Shown: positions 45,210 to 54,700 of the stretch, in pieces
Numbering within the stretch: the first letter of the stretch is position 1
Layout of the letters: each line of letters starts with the position of its first letter
NCBI GenBank assembly: GCA_036365455.1
Contig: JAWQUS010000021.1
Location: forward strand, 19,714,001-19,778,000
DNA length: 64,000 bases
DNA from: Macrosoma leucophasiata
Lineage: Eukaryota > Arthropoda > Insecta > Lepidoptera > Hedylidae
Reading direction: 5' to 3'
Translations under genes and position numbers: made by a program
The notes under the pieces: generated by a model
Database searches by the model: none
The model's input: only the letters and a program-made list of their open reading frames with translations
Told to the model about the DNA's origin: nothing

Positions 45210-45392
45210 CAGTGATTCCCAAAGTGCTCCATATAGACCCCCTGGGGTCCATGAGAGACTCGATGGGGTCTACGTGTATGCGTAAATAAAAATGGGATAT
45301 ATGGGAAAGTGATATAAATGTTAGCAAGGGGGTCCACCGAAACCAGAAAAAAATTGTAAGGGGTCTACAAGAAAAATGGTTTAGAACCTCCG
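45210..45392. mobile_element. hAT-type non-autonomous element, copy 2
   Basis: Starts cagtgattcccaaagtgctc and ends agaacctccg, flanked by a perfect 8-bp duplication gtttagag (45202-45209 and 45393-45400). A shorter (183 bp), inverted relative of 28045-28378. Confidence 0.9.
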
Positions 45393-45713
45393 GTTTAGAG
45401 GATGTGTGTGTCACCCGTGTGAAGCTGGGGTAGCCATTAGTACCTGAATGTATAAAAGCTTTGTTGCTCTCACTTCGTTTAATTAAAACAGGATTTAATG
45501 AGCACCGGACACTATTCACAAACAACGTTGACCACAATTTCAGGTTGAGTGATATCGAAATCGTTGGTTTAACGTTAAGCACCTTCTATATTTTGTTCAG
45601 TTATCAATTAAACATTCATTGTTTGTAGTGAAATATGGAAATTGAATTTTTATACGAGTTTTGTATAGGTAACCCCTTTATTCATTAACATAAAAACTGT
45701 TGCTTATATTCAA

Positions 45714-45935
45714 ATTGCCCCTGTAGTGTAGTGTTGGCAGGCCATTACTGTTGGGACCCAGGGGACGATTTTCGGGTCGGGAGTTATCAGTGATTTTTGA
45801 AACTTTTCCATTTTCTGGAAATGTCCCAGTGCCGCGAAGTATGGTTATTTGCCCGAAGATGTCATCATATGAAGATGTCGTCAATAAGCTCGCCTCCTAT
45901 TACGTTCGTTCGTTGATATTGTTTTTGTATCCTTT
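45714..45935 (+). mobile_element. tRNA-derived SINE, diverged, next to an exon
   Basis: gcccctgtagtgtagtgttg, gggtcgggagttatcagtga, ttttctggaaatgtcccagt, gcccgaagatgtcatc. It ends ~55 bases before the exon at 45993. Confidence 0.65.
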
Positions 45936-45992
45936 CTTGCATACATTTGAAGATACTTTTGGTTCTTATATTTTTCATCTTTAAATTCACAG

Positions 45993-46174
45993 TGGATGGC
46001 GGCTTCTCCCGCAAAGCCTGCTGGTGGGACTTCGCACGCCACTTGGACCGACTCGATGCTGTACTATTCACCAGACTGAACAACTGCTCAGTCTCGGGAA
46101 TGGCCTCCGTACTCCGACGCAAGGCCTCGGCCACAGTCTACCCGCAAATTGGACACTTCTTCTGCAACCTCGAA
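45993..46174 (+). CDS. futsch: futsch (MAP1 family), internal exon E
   Basis: The acceptor is ttaaattcacag and the donor is gtaagt. Two bases complete a Val codon begun at 39802, followed by 60 full codons ending in phase 0. It reads DGGFSRKACWWDFARHLDRL then DAVLFTRLNN, and ends GHFFCNLE. Vertebrate MAP1 has 'NGG-KSCFWKLVRHLDRVDSILLTH' at the same place, so RHLDR-DA is the key match. The histidine that would ligate metal in true beta-lactamases is replaced here (LFTRL, where MAP1B has LLTHI), in keeping with a non-catalytic fold. A degraded SINE lies directly upstream in the intron. Confidence 0.96.
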
Positions 46175-46216
46175 GTAAGTCGTCAATAACCTATGTAATG
46201 TAAGCATTCTTTTTGT

Positions 46217-46276
46217 AACAAAGGTGGCTAACATGCATGCAGTTCACTTGGATGTTAAGTGACGACTGCAGCCTAT
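46217..46276 (-). mobile_element. Abundant retroposon, 3'-end stub
   Basis: aaaggtggctaacatgcatg through gacgactgcagcctat: the last ~60 bases only. Confidence 0.65.
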
Positions 46277-46402
46277 TATGACTTCTGTTTTTTGTTAGAT
46301 AGATATGTATTTAAAAAATACAGTGTACTTGAAAGAACGGTACCCTACACACACTTGATTTTTTTTTCATGATATGTTCTTAGGTTTTCGCGAGCTACAC
46401 TC

Positions 46403-46617
46403 ATTGAAATAAAACTATTTTTACGGATTTGTCTCGCGTATATTAAACTAAAATGATTTTTAAAATCAACCCGACGTTTCGGTCGCTTTTCAGCTTCCGT
46501 GGTCAGTCTGCCCGGGACCACGGAAGCTGAAAAGCGACCGAAACGTCGGGTTGATTTTAAAAATCATTTTAGTTTAATATACGCGAGACAAATCCGTAAA
46601 AATAGTTTTATTTCAAT
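46403..46617. mobile_element. Perfect 102-bp palindrome (fold-back element)
   Basis: 46403-46504 and 46516-46617 are exact reverse complements over 102 bases, separated by 11. Each arm contains cgaccgaaacgtcgggttga and ends near attgaaataaaactattttt. No mismatch was found on reading both arms. Confidence 0.92.
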
Positions 46618-46738
46618 TGATTTTTTTTTGTTGCTTAAAATATGTTTGCCGATTTTTCCGTTAATTTTAGATTGATTTTAGAAACTCTAGTTTCGTGGAA
46701 GACTGTCCATATTGGTTCCATTTTCACGGAATTGGGAT

Positions 46739-46813
46739 CTGCAGATGGTGTCCTTGGGCAATCTTCAAAACTCGCATTGGCGTATAGGGTTCTCGTTGTG
46801 TGTAGTTGTTTAT
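46739..46813 (+). repeat. Direct repeat flanking a retroposon, left copy
   Basis: ctgcagatggtgtccttggg, actcgcattggcgtataggg, ctcgttgtgtgtagttg. Matches 47113-47187 with a few substitutions. Confidence 0.8.
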
Positions 46814-46816
46814 ACG

Positions 46817-47098
46817 TTTTTTTTATGTTACGGAAGTGGCAAAAAAGCATGCAATTCACATTGATGTTAAGTGATGACTGCAGCCTATAGACACTTACAC
46901 AAAGACCGAGGTCAAAATGCAGATGCGCTGCCACTCCTGAGGCATTAGGAGTTATGCCTCTGTGCCAGAAATTACAGGGCCGTACATAACCACCTGACCG
47001 GAACACGATAGTGCTGAACACTACTATTTAGCGGCAAGTATATTAGGAAATGCAGTGGTGCATAGCTCACAAGCTCCGTCACTGGAGCTCTACCACCA
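46817..47098 (-). mobile_element. Abundant retroposon, full-length
   Basis: ttttttatgttacggaagtg through gagctctaccacca, lying between two diverged 75-bp direct repeats. Confidence 0.87.
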
Positions 47099-47112
47099 AT
47101 CTAAAGAGTTAT

Positions 47113-47187
47113 CTGCAGATGGTGTCCTTGGACAATCCTCAAAACTCGTATTGGCGTATAGGGTTTTCGTTGTGTCTAGTTATTTAT
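47113..47187 (+). repeat. Direct repeat flanking a retroposon, right copy
   Basis: ctgcagatggtgtccttgga, actcgtattggcgtataggg, ttcgttgtgtctagtta. The repeats are too long and too diverged to be a target-site duplication. Confidence 0.8.
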
Positions 47188-47216
47188 GAGTTATTAGTAT
47201 ATGTATGTATGTATCT

Positions 47217-47703
47217 TCACGCCAGGTCCCTAACGGGGTACGCAGAGAGTGTAGAGCGCCAGATATCCCGGTTCAGACAAACCTCTCGTGCCTCGTCTAC
47301 CTTCATCATTCTCTTCATACATACACGCCGATTCCTAAGACTTTTGACCCCACCATCAGACAGAACTCGACCTATTTGGTCATGGTAGGTCAGCCTTGGT
47401 CTTCCTGGGCCTCTGCAACCATCCACATTCGCATTGTATATCTGTTTAGTCATTCGCTCATTCGACATTCTTTCTATATGCCCGAACCATCGGAGCATGC
47501 CTTTTTTCATTTTTACACCGATACTATCATTCACACAAAGTCTCTTTCTTACATCTTCATTACGAACGCGATCGGTGAGTGATACACCGCAGATCTTGCG
47601 CAAAGATCTCATCTCGACCGCGTTCAACTTACTTTCATGCTCTTTCCTGCATACAAAGCTCTCGCTTCCATATAAAAGCGTTGGAGTAAGTACAGCATTA
47701 TTT
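47217..47703 (-). pseudogene. C-terminal part of an RTE/R1-like LINE reverse transcriptase, remnant
   Basis: The minus strand reads NAVLTPTLLYGSESFVCRKE, then AVEMRSLRKICGVSLTDRVR, KKGMLRWFGHIERM and GRPRLTYHDQIGRVL, continuing to the end near 47217. The set Y-G-S-E, M-R-x-L-R-x-I/x-G, L-R-W-F-G-H-x-x-R-M and GRPR-x-T/W is the typical C-terminus of insect endonuclease-reverse transcriptases. The catalytic core is missing upstream. A gtatgtatgtatc microsatellite forms the 3' tail. Confidence 0.82.
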
Positions 47704-48287
47704 ATATATATTAGTTATTAGTACAAACGTTGAAATTAAATAACTTGCAGCCATTGAAGTAGGGACTTGGCAGGCGCCAAGCAGCCGCCAAGGTCGGGTA
47801 TCGGGTTTGTAACTCAAGTCGGTTACACTTCATTGGCCATCACTTACAAGTACAGACCTGCTATTCATTTTTAGTGTTAAGACGAAGTTACTTCTTGGTT
47901 TTTATTGATGTACATAAGTTATATCAGTTGAAAGATGTCCATTTTGGACTAACGCCACCCCATAATCGCGACGCTTGGCATTCGGATTGGCGATCGCGAT
48001 GTCGGATTTTTTATCGCAGGACGCTGCGGCCGATCTTGCGTATTTAATTTAATTATTTAATTCAGATATTAAAATCCATACAGAGCATACACAACAATAA
48101 TAATTAAGATACACAACAACAAAAATAAACAACATTAAATTGAGAACCTCCTCCTTTTTGAAGTGGGTTAATAAAAATACAATTAAAATTTAACAATGTC
48201 AAATTATTAAAATCATAGGAATACAAAATTACATAGGTACCTATCTATAAAATTTTTTAAATGTCAAGTTTGATTTTTTTTTTTAAT

Positions 48288-48768
48288 AAAGGAGGATTTT
48301 TTTATTAGGAGGATTCATTAACAGGCAAAATCAATATAAAAACGTTTTTCACTGCATATTTTCACTTATTTAGCTTTGTTTGCAGTTACAAAATATTATT
48401 TGCAGTTAGAATTGCAACTCAAACCAACATGGCGAATATGGCGGGCGATGTCATTTTGACATTTTCATTTTTTTAATTGTTTTTTGTACTTGGGGAAAAA
48501 AATAATATTTTCTAAATACTATCGAAATCGATTGCATGTGTTAATACTAAGAATTTAAACTAATCGATTTCCAATTTAAAGAAGCGTCGGCTGTATCGCC
48601 GCCATATTGAATATGGTTGAAAATGATAAAATCGTTTGAATTAAATGTGGTAGTAACTCTAAAATATATTCTTGAATAAATAAATTGTATTTTTTTCGGA
48701 TTCTTCTTCAATTAACCCATATTTTGAGGACGTGTACGAACTAGAGCCGAGCTCGCAACATCTCCTTT
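48288..48768. mobile_element. TIR element, copy 2
   Basis: Aligns to 38803-39276 through aacaggcaaaatcaatataa, atatggcgggcgatgtcatt, aaaatgataaaatcgtttga to gctcgcaacatctccttt. The left end is rearranged (aaaggaggattt) and about 35 bases are inserted in the middle. Confidence 0.78.
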
Positions 48769-49014
48769 ACTCATAATTTAAAACGAGCAAATAAATTGAA
48801 TAATAATACATTTTAAATATACGATGAGCCGCTAGCGTGCAGTTTCATCCACCCTTTGAACATAGGAGAGTCCCACCGCTCGGACAATACCTTTAGGATA
48901 CTGTTCGTGCTCTCCCGTAAACGCTTTAATAGCGAGGCGCACCGTTTTCTAATAATAGCATAAAAATCATCAGTGTGCGCCTCAGCAAACATAGTGGAAG
49001 CGCTACAAAAGCGT

Positions 49015-49150
49015 GGTAACACCTTAGGCTTCAGGAGTGGTAACGCATCTGAATTTTGACCTTGGTCTTTGTGTGGTCTATAGACTGCTGTCATCACTTA
49101 ACATCAATGTGAACTGCGTACTTGTTTGCCACTACCATGACATACAAAAA
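49015..49150 (+). mobile_element. Abundant A-tailed retroposon, 5'-truncated
   Basis: gtaacaccttaggcttcagg through gccactaccatgacat and an A-tail. Confidence 0.78.
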
Positions 49151-49459
49151 AATGAAATAAATTGACTAAATCTTAGAAGCTAATGCAAGCCCTTAAGGAC
49201 TTATTTGCTGACCCTAGTACAACCAGACGCAATGACTGCAACGGCAAGTGCTTCCATTCTGTCCACCGATGTGATGGATTACACTTGCGAAGTACAAACA
49301 AGTGCCAAGTGAACTTTAACCGTTTTGGGAACGAAAGAGCTTCGTGAAAAGTGAATATGTGAAGTGAATTTCTCAAAATAAGGTCAGACAAAAATGAAAT
49401 ATTGACTTTTAAGAATTTGATAAGGTTTATGATGATGTCGAAAATAATTAAATCATTAG

Positions 49460-49705
49460 TCCAGCCGCTTTTCCACTAAGCTACCGAAGTCACACACCAT
49501 GCGTCAAATTTTGCTTTCCCTTTTTGATTTTAACCGATTTAGGGTCGGTCCATTGAGACGTAGACGATTTTTGATTACGGCTGAATGGACTACGGTCCAT
49601 TCTTTTTGGTCCGATCAGACGTAGTACCCGGTGATTTTGACCCTACATCGGTCAGTGATTCCTGCCCGAAGTCAAATTTTTCTTTCCGTTTTTTCTTTAA
49701 TTTCT
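49460..49705. mobile_element. tRNA-like element relative, rearranged
   Basis: agtccagccgcttttccact and aagctaccgaagtc are the reversed tRNA-like part; gaagtcaaatttttctttcc is the shared flank at the right. About 150 unrelated bases with repeated 'ggtccatt' lie between. Confidence 0.5.
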
Positions 49706-49844
49706 AAAGTTCACTCGCATGTATTATTGCGAAAAATAAATAGTACAATTAAATAATTACTTGGCGTGGTGGATGAGTGCAAGGGTGCAAACACCCCTTA
49801 ATCATTTTGGCATTAATCAGTCCACGACTGTCATATTCCCGTTA

Positions 49845-50116
49845 TTTTTTTTTTATGGAAGTATTAAAGAAGCATGCAGTTCACATTGATGTTAAGTGAT
49901 GACTGCAGCCTATATACACCCACACAAAGACCAAGGTCAAAATGCAGATGCGCTACCACTCCTGAGGCCTAAGGTGTTATGCCTCTGTGCCGGAAATTAC
50001 AGGGCCGTACATTACCACCTGACCGGAACACGTTAGTGCTGTACACTACCATTTTGCGGCAAGTATATTAGGTAATGCGGTGGTGCCTTCGCCCGCGAGC
50101 TCCGTCACTGGAGCTC
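49845..50116 (-). mobile_element. Abundant retroposon, full-length
   Basis: A T-run then agcatgcagttcacattgat through ccgtcactggagctc. Confidence 0.85.
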
Positions 50117-50117
50117 G

Positions 50118-50154
50118 GACACAAATATTTGTATGGTATACAAATATTTGTGTC
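50118..50154. repeat. Hairpin with perfect 17-bp arms
   Basis: gacacaaatatttgtat, three bases, then its exact complement. It abuts the 5' end of the retroposon at 49845-50116. Confidence 0.85.
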
Positions 50155-50295
50155 AGATTTGTGTGAGCATTGTGTATGTATAACGGTCATTTGTGTATAA
50201 TGGCACCCATGTCACAGGATAAACCTAGATTGTGGCTGTGATTGCAAACGTATAGAAAGTCTTCCACGTTCCTCTTTTATGTATGTACATAATAT

Positions 50296-50636
50296 ATAAG
50301 GGCAACCCTTGATTCGTCCCACTGCTGGGCACGAGTCTTTCCCCTTCTTGGGAGGAGGCCTGGAGCTTACTCCACCACGCTGCTCCAATGCGGGTTGGTG
50401 AAAATAAGGGTTAGTGGCCGCTGTCGGATGTTTTCAAACCGCCCATAAGGCCTCCGACAAGGTTTAATGACTGCTAATATCAATAGCAACCGGGACCGAC
50501 GGCTGAACGTGCCAAAGCACGGAAACGCGCATTTTAATTTGCCACTAGCGGTCACCCATCACAGATCCGACCACGCCCATATCGCTTAACCGAGTAGATC
50601 GCTGCCGATCTACATCAACCGCGGAGCCATGCGCTT
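50296..50636 (-). mobile_element. 5S-rRNA-derived SINE, full-length
   Basis: The complement of ~50540-50636 reads gcgcatggctccgcggttga, ctactcggttaagcgatatg, ggcgtggtcggatctgtgat, gggtgaccgctagtggc. Compare insect 5S rRNA 'gttaagcaacatcgggcgtgg' and 'ggatgggtgaccgc'. Body and tail as in the other copies. It ends ~45 bases before the exon at 50683. Confidence 0.82.
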
Positions 50637-50682
50637 TTCGTTTTGTAACAAATAATAAATTATTTAAATTATCAAATTCCAG

Positions 50683-50854
50683 GAGCGGCGAGCGCTGACC
50701 AGCCCCGACGGCGACAAAGACGTGGATCCTCTACTGGTGTCCTTGCACCAGGAGGGCTCGGACATGATGGCAGACCTCCGACACATCAACCTGAAACCTC
50801 AGCACTGCTACCGCAGCCCAGACCCCATTAATCTTTACCACAAAGTTGGACATG
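50683..50854 (+). CDS. futsch: futsch (MAP1 family), internal exon F
   Basis: The acceptor is atcaaattccag and the donor is gtacgt. It starts in phase 0 with ERRALTSPDGDKDVDPLLVS and ends with one base of a split Gly codon after LYHKVGH. It has 57 full codons. The segment matches the MAP1 stretch before the 'KMGVGKLEMYVLNP' strand: the conserved part here is NLKPQHCYRSPDPINLYHK, equivalent to vertebrate 'SMKPEPLFRS...PVILFQK'. A 5S-derived SINE ends only about 45 bases upstream of the acceptor. Confidence 0.95.
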
Positions 50855-50867
50855 GTACGTTTTTCTT

Positions 50868-51045
50868 ATGAAATGAAGGTAGCAAACGAGCATGCAGTTC
50901 ACATGACTGCAGCCTATAGACCGCTCAAAGACCAAAGATCAAAATGTAGATGCGTTACCAACCCCGAGACCTTAGGTGTTGTGTCCCTGTGTTAGTTATT
51001 ACAGGGCCATACATTACCATAAAACCGGAACACGATAGATAGTTT
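50868..51045 (-). mobile_element. Abundant retroposon, diverged copy
   Basis: aaatgaaggtagcaaacgag, catgcagttcacatgactgc, ccataaaaccggaacacgat. Confidence 0.7.
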
Positions 51046-51046
51046 A

Positions 51047-51305
51047 CTGATGGTGGAGCTCCAGTGACGGAGCTCGCGGGCGTGGTCGCCACCGCATTAC
51101 CTAATATACTTGCCGCTAAACGGTAGTGTTCAGCACTATTGTGTTCCGGTCAGGTGGTAATTTCTGGGCACAGAGGCATAACACCTTAGGCCTTAGGAGT
51201 GGTAACGCATCTGCATTTTGACCTTGGTCTTTGTGTGGGTGTTTATAGGCTGCAATCATCACTTAACATCAATGTTAACTGCATGCTTGTTTGCCACTTC
51301 TAAAG
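51047..51305 (+). mobile_element. Abundant retroposon, near full-length
   Basis: ctgatggtggagctccagtg through gcatgcttgtttgccacttc; A-tail lost. Confidence 0.83.
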
Positions 51306-51529
51306 TTTCGAGTCCTGTCTCATAACAGTGAACATTATTACAAGATGCTAGATCCAATAGCCCTGTGTATTAATAAATACAAGTTCTTTGAAAGATTAAA
51401 ATTCTAATTCAAATCAATCACTTTGCACTCATTATTATTAACGTGATGTATGGTCCTAGCTTATTTAATATGGAAACACATCACAAACTTACTAAACTTT
51501 ATTTTACTTTTACGATAAGAAAAAAATCA

Positions 51530-51672
51530 TGTATGGCCCCGTAATAACAGCTAAGGTCTCAGGGTGGCAACGCATCTGCATTTTGCCCTCTGGTCTTTGT
51601 GTGGGTGTATGAAGGCTGCAGTTATCACTTAACTTCAAGCTATACTAACAATATAAACTGCAGGCTTTGTTA
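51530..51672 (+). mobile_element. Abundant retroposon, old diverged copy next to exon 7
   Basis: atgtatggccccgtaataac, ggtggcaacgcatctgcatt, tctggtctttgtgtgggtgt, aaggctgcagttatcactta. It ends ~50 bases before the 3' splice site. Confidence 0.65.
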
Positions 51673-51719
51673 TAATGAAAATATACAAATAAATATCAAT
51701 GACTTTTATATCTTTCCAG

Positions 51720-54700
51720 GAACACTCGATATGTACGTACTGAATCCGTCCAAGGACTCTAAATACGTTCGCGAGTTCCTCAAGCGATGGCACAACAGTG
51801 AACAAAAGTTATTCGAAGGTGCAAGTGGATCAGGACAATTTAATTTTCCTATTCCGAATTTAGTGTCAATTTGTGCGTTACTCGTATGGCGACCAGCAAA
51901 TCCAGACGACACGATCACACGAATTATGTTCCCTGGCTCCACACCACAGCACAAAATTTTCGAGGGCCTAGAAAAATTAAAACATTTGGAATTCCTCCAA
52001 CACCCCACCTGTACTGGCAGGCAAATGGCAGCAACAGCGCCGCCCGTTACAACTACCACAACCGTGACTACAATGACAAAATCCGCAAAGGTATCAAGTA
52101 AAGTTAGTAAAGAAAGAAGTATAATTACCGAAAAAACAAAAGAAGATAAAATAGTAGAACCAGAACCTCCTCCAACTAAAATTTCAACAATAAAAGACGA
52201 AACGGACTCTAAAAATATTATTGATAATAAATTACTTAGTGAACTAGTAGACGAAGAAGAAAAAAAAATAGAATCTGTCCTACAAGAAGCTATAGCCGCT
52301 AGGGTGGAAACTAAGTTAGATGATAAATTCGCTCAATACGAAAGCACTGTGATAGACGGCCTGCCTAAGAAAAAAGATGGCAAGAAAAAGGATAAAAATG
52401 TTGATAGAAAAACAAAACGTGATAAGACTGACGACATAAAAGAGTCGATGACTAAAACTGACGCAAAGAAATTAGACACGGAAGTTAAATATAAAACAGA
52501 ACCAAAAAAGAAATCAGAAAAGACGAAAACAGATACATTGACATCATCAATGACTAGAAGTAAAATCAGTCATCGCACAACTCAAAAACTAATAGAAAAG
52601 AAAGTTTCAGCTACAACATTGGAGAAGAAAACATCGGATGATAAAAAATCACCTCCTACCACTCCGAAAAAAACAATTGATTCTAAACCTGCCACTGCCG
52701 TTTCGACGTTCAAAGATAGAACAAAAACAAAAACAAGAAAACTTAGTCCTGGAAGTACACCCGCCAAGAGTGCCAAAGAAGCTAGCAATCGCAGGGTAGT
52801 TGAGTCGAAATACAAACAGGCTTCTCCTAAACAAGATTTAACTCAAAAAGTACCTGAAAAGAAAGAACCTAAAGCTAAACGAGAGCCTATATCACGGCGA
52901 CCACGCCCACTAGCATCTCCCGTGAAAGGACTTAAAGCAATGAAAAGCCCAACCAAAGCTGTGAAAACAGCGAAAATAGATACATCCAAACTAAAGGGAC
53001 TGCAAAGAGTGAATTATGAAGACATATTGAAAGACGCTAAGAAATCCGACGAGGAAACTTCAAAATCACTTGATGATATTAAACAACAGGAATTAGATGA
53101 ACGAGAGGAACAAGAAATTGTCCGAGAAATTGAAGCTGTATTTAATAGAGACAGTGAAACTGAAGAAAAAGTAGAATTCGTAGGACGTTCTGATATTGAA
53201 AAAATTACTTGTTTACTGGATGATACTAAAACCGAAACCACAGCTGACGGTGAATTTGAAGAAGAGTATTTGATTATCGAAAAAGAAGAAGTGGATCAAT
53301 ATACTGAAGACTCTATCGTTGATAGAGAAGACGAAATACAAAAGCATGTCAAAGACGTAGAAGAAACAGAAAAAATAAAAGACGTATTTACTGAAAAAGA
53401 AAGGGAGAAACATGATGGGATCAAACACGTCACTGAGGCAATGATTGAAGCGGAAGCCAAAACTTCAGAATCCAAGGAACCGTCTATAAGTATTGAAGAA
53501 AAACAAGATATAAGTAGTGAAAAGAAAACTTCAGATAGCAAGAGTGGTGCTATGAAACCAAAAGATTCTCTGGAACTAAACATCATTCAGGAATCTCAAC
53601 CAGATGAAAAAATATCGACGACTATAGAATCTGGCGCTACAACTGCACCAACTTTACCTGAAGATGAACGCATAACATTAGGAGATATCCAAGAAGATCA
53701 ACAAGTAGAAGAAAAACATGTACAAGAAGAAACAAAAGAAGCCATCCCACCTCAAACACTGGCTGATGTTCAACCCACTACCTCTATTGAAAAAAGCCCT
53801 AAAATTGAGACAATCCCTGCACCTATTCGCGAAATTGTCAAAACACCTGATGAAGTAGCCGATCTACCATTGCATGAAGAAGTAGACTACAGAACATACG
53901 AAGACAAGAGAACACCCGTTGAAGAAGACATTTTCAAAAGAAAACCGGACGTTGGATTTGTTCATGAAATCAAAATCCCCAAAGACCTACCCCTTGTCAA
54001 AGAAGGTATCATTTATAAAGGAATGAAAACTATTCAAGATGATGTCATTGTAAAAACAGTTGAAAAGCCATCGCACGCTGAACTTGTGACTGTTACACCT
54101 GGCTCGGCACCTGAGTCGCCAATGTATCACGATCAAATGAAGATAACTATGTTCCCAGGCAAAGAACTGGAACCTGTAAAAGAATATGATGATGCTAATT
54201 ATAACTATGCGCAATATACTGAAAAATTAAGAGAAACTCATATAACAACACTTGATTCCCCTATCAAAGATGATATCATTGTTGTTGAAGAAGTTCTTAC
54301 CATGCCCGAAAAAATTCCGTCAATACCGGAAGATGTTGAAAGAGAGATCGAAGAAGCACAAAAAATTGAAGCGGCTGAAAAACCACCTCTCAGCCCTAAG
54401 GATGTTGAAAAAATTGTTGCAGATGTAGCAGAAGTTTTAAAATCCGATAAAAGCCTAGACGAGTTGATAGCTGAAAAGTCACCAATCCTCCGAAAATCTC
54501 CAGATATGTTAAGTAAGACTGATACAACTTTTAGCAGCACAATCGAAACAACAAATTTGTTTTTATCTGCTGAAAAAGAAATTAAACACCATACCGAAAA
54601 GATAACACTGGAAAAAGAGGTGAAAGAAAAGAATTTGGCAGTAAAAACTGAACTAGACAGTACGCAAAAATCAATCAAAGAAATTTCTCCTGTCAGATCA

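Larger units (their letters stand above)
39803..45992 (+). other. futsch intron, 6.2 kb
   Basis: The intron begins gtgagt and ends aattcacag. It holds a local duplication (40670-40955 and 41340-41600), three full-length retroposon copies, tRNA-related elements, a Harbinger-type MITE and a hAT MITE. The stretches 39810-40660, 41885-42235, 42800-43100 and 44560-45000 contain nothing I can identify. Confidence 0.85.
46175..50682 (+). other. futsch intron, 4.5 kb
   Basis: The intron begins gtaagt and ends aattccag. It carries the perfect palindrome, a retroposon flanked by a diverged direct repeat, a minus-strand LINE fragment, a TAAT-type element copy, and a 5S-derived SINE close to the 3' splice site. 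The stretches 47705-48285 and 49155-49440 hold only low-complexity or diverged repeat debris. Confidence 0.85.
50855..51719 (+). other. futsch intron, 0.9 kb
   Basis: The shortest intron. It is filled largely by three retroposon-family copies (about 50868-51045 minus, 51047-51305 plus, 51530-51672 plus), the last ending within about 50 bases of the exon 7 acceptor. Confidence 0.85.
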
